NCBI GenBank assembly: GCA_040755395.1
Contig: JBFMAX010000001.1
Location: forward strand, 547,086-611,085
Length of the DNA stretch: 64,000 nucleotides
From: Nitrospirota bacterium
GTDB lineage: Bacteria; Nitrospirota; Nitrospiria; Nitrospirales; Nitrospiraceae
Reading direction: 5' to 3'
In this document: positions 63,766 through 64,000 of the stretch, in pieces
How the letters are laid out: every line of letters begins with the position of its first letter
Numbering within the stretch: the stretch's first letter is position 1
Notes under the pieces: model-generated
Databases searched by the model: none
What the model was told of the DNA's origin: nothing
Seen by the model: only the letters and a program-made list of their open reading frames with translations
Program-made: the position numbers and the translations under genes

Positions 63766-63963
63766 GAAGGAAAAGGGGTCGGGAGTCTTTTGTTGTTGTG
63801 GGGTCAGAGGCTGGCTTCGGCTACCGCCTGGAAAGATTGTCGTTTTGGGGCTGAGGAGAAGGAAAAGGGGTCGAGGAGAAGGAAAAGGGGTCGGGAGTCT
63901 TTTGTTGTTGTGGGGTCAGAGGCTGGCTTCGGCTACCGCCTGGAAAGATTGTCGTTTTGGGGC
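63764..63963. repeat. 90-bp duplication behind the array
   Basis: GAGAAGGAAAAGGGGTCGGG to TTTTGGGGCTG occurs at 63764-63853 and again at 63874-63963, with a 20-base partial copy between. The core AAAGGGGTCGGGAGTC is the REP-like motif also seen at 42723. The far end of the array abuts it, and the last repeat has lost its final bases there. No gene is seen to 64000. Confidence 0.85.
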
Positions 63964-64000
63964 TGTGAAGTAGAGGGGGTTGCGACCGACGCCACCGTCT

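Noticed and set aside
62148..63973. Short frames inside the CRISPR array
   Set aside because: They only translate the repeat (MGFRPEEKGIK or its complement) and spacers.

Overview
The window is a chromosome segment from a GC-rich, Gram-negative bacterium. Outer-membrane genes (lolA, a beta-barrel protein), the order trmFO-xerC-hslV-hslU-argB, many PAS-type sensor proteins and dense short intergenic repeats fit Nitrospirota (a Nitrospira-like organism). That assignment is inference; no rRNA gene is present to test it. I saw no tRNA or rRNA gene.

1-9.4 kb is a signalling block: the 3' part of a multi-PAS protein, a periplasmic binding protein overlapping a membrane histidine kinase, a cytoplasmic receiver-PAS-GAF-kinase hybrid behind a consensus sigma-54 promoter with two upstream dyads, and a stand-alone receiver. 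9.4-22 kb is mostly minus-strand housekeeping: an Fe(II)/2OG oxygenase, lolA, ftsK, ksgA, a small coiled-coil protein, pdxA, a cation exchanger, larC, larB and gpsA. 22-36 kb holds a beta-barrel protein, a probable split arginine dihydrolase/ornithine cyclodeaminase pair, truD, an EF-hand lipoprotein-like secreted protein with a phosphoesterase, a MarR-nitroreductase-MBL operon, an ABC exporter and a carotenoid-hydratase-like protein. 36-42.6 kb is trmFO-xerC-hslVU-argB and an M28 peptidase. 42.6-47.4 kb mixes a HicBA remnant, a gamma-carbonic anhydrase, a DUF3800 gene of lower GC with a structured element behind it, and rimO.

47.5-63.8 kb is a type III-B CRISPR-Cas locus: a CARF protein of the NE0113 family, a DUF2130 nuclease, cmr1, cas10 (GGDD intact), cmr3, cmr4, cmr5, cmr6, a Card1/Can2-type CARF nuclease and an array of 22 repeats. 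No cas1, cas2 or cas6 is visible. The intact Cas10 palm and Cmr4 aspartate suggest an active RNA-guided system that makes cyclic oligoadenylate for at least Card1 and perhaps the NE0113-family protein. Toxin-antitoxin modules are wedged between the cmr genes. Three of the four in this locus, plus the HicBA pair at 43 kb, have a broken or truncated toxin beside an intact antitoxin. A duplicated stub of cmr1 lies before the HicAB remnant.

Throughout the window, short palindromes, inverted-repeat-ended elements and simple repeats fill intergenic space and in places run into coding sequence (ends of ksgA, pdxA, larB; inside xerC, rimO and cmr1). In the array, several spacers are hairpins, two pairs are shifted copies of one another, and three hit a related target.
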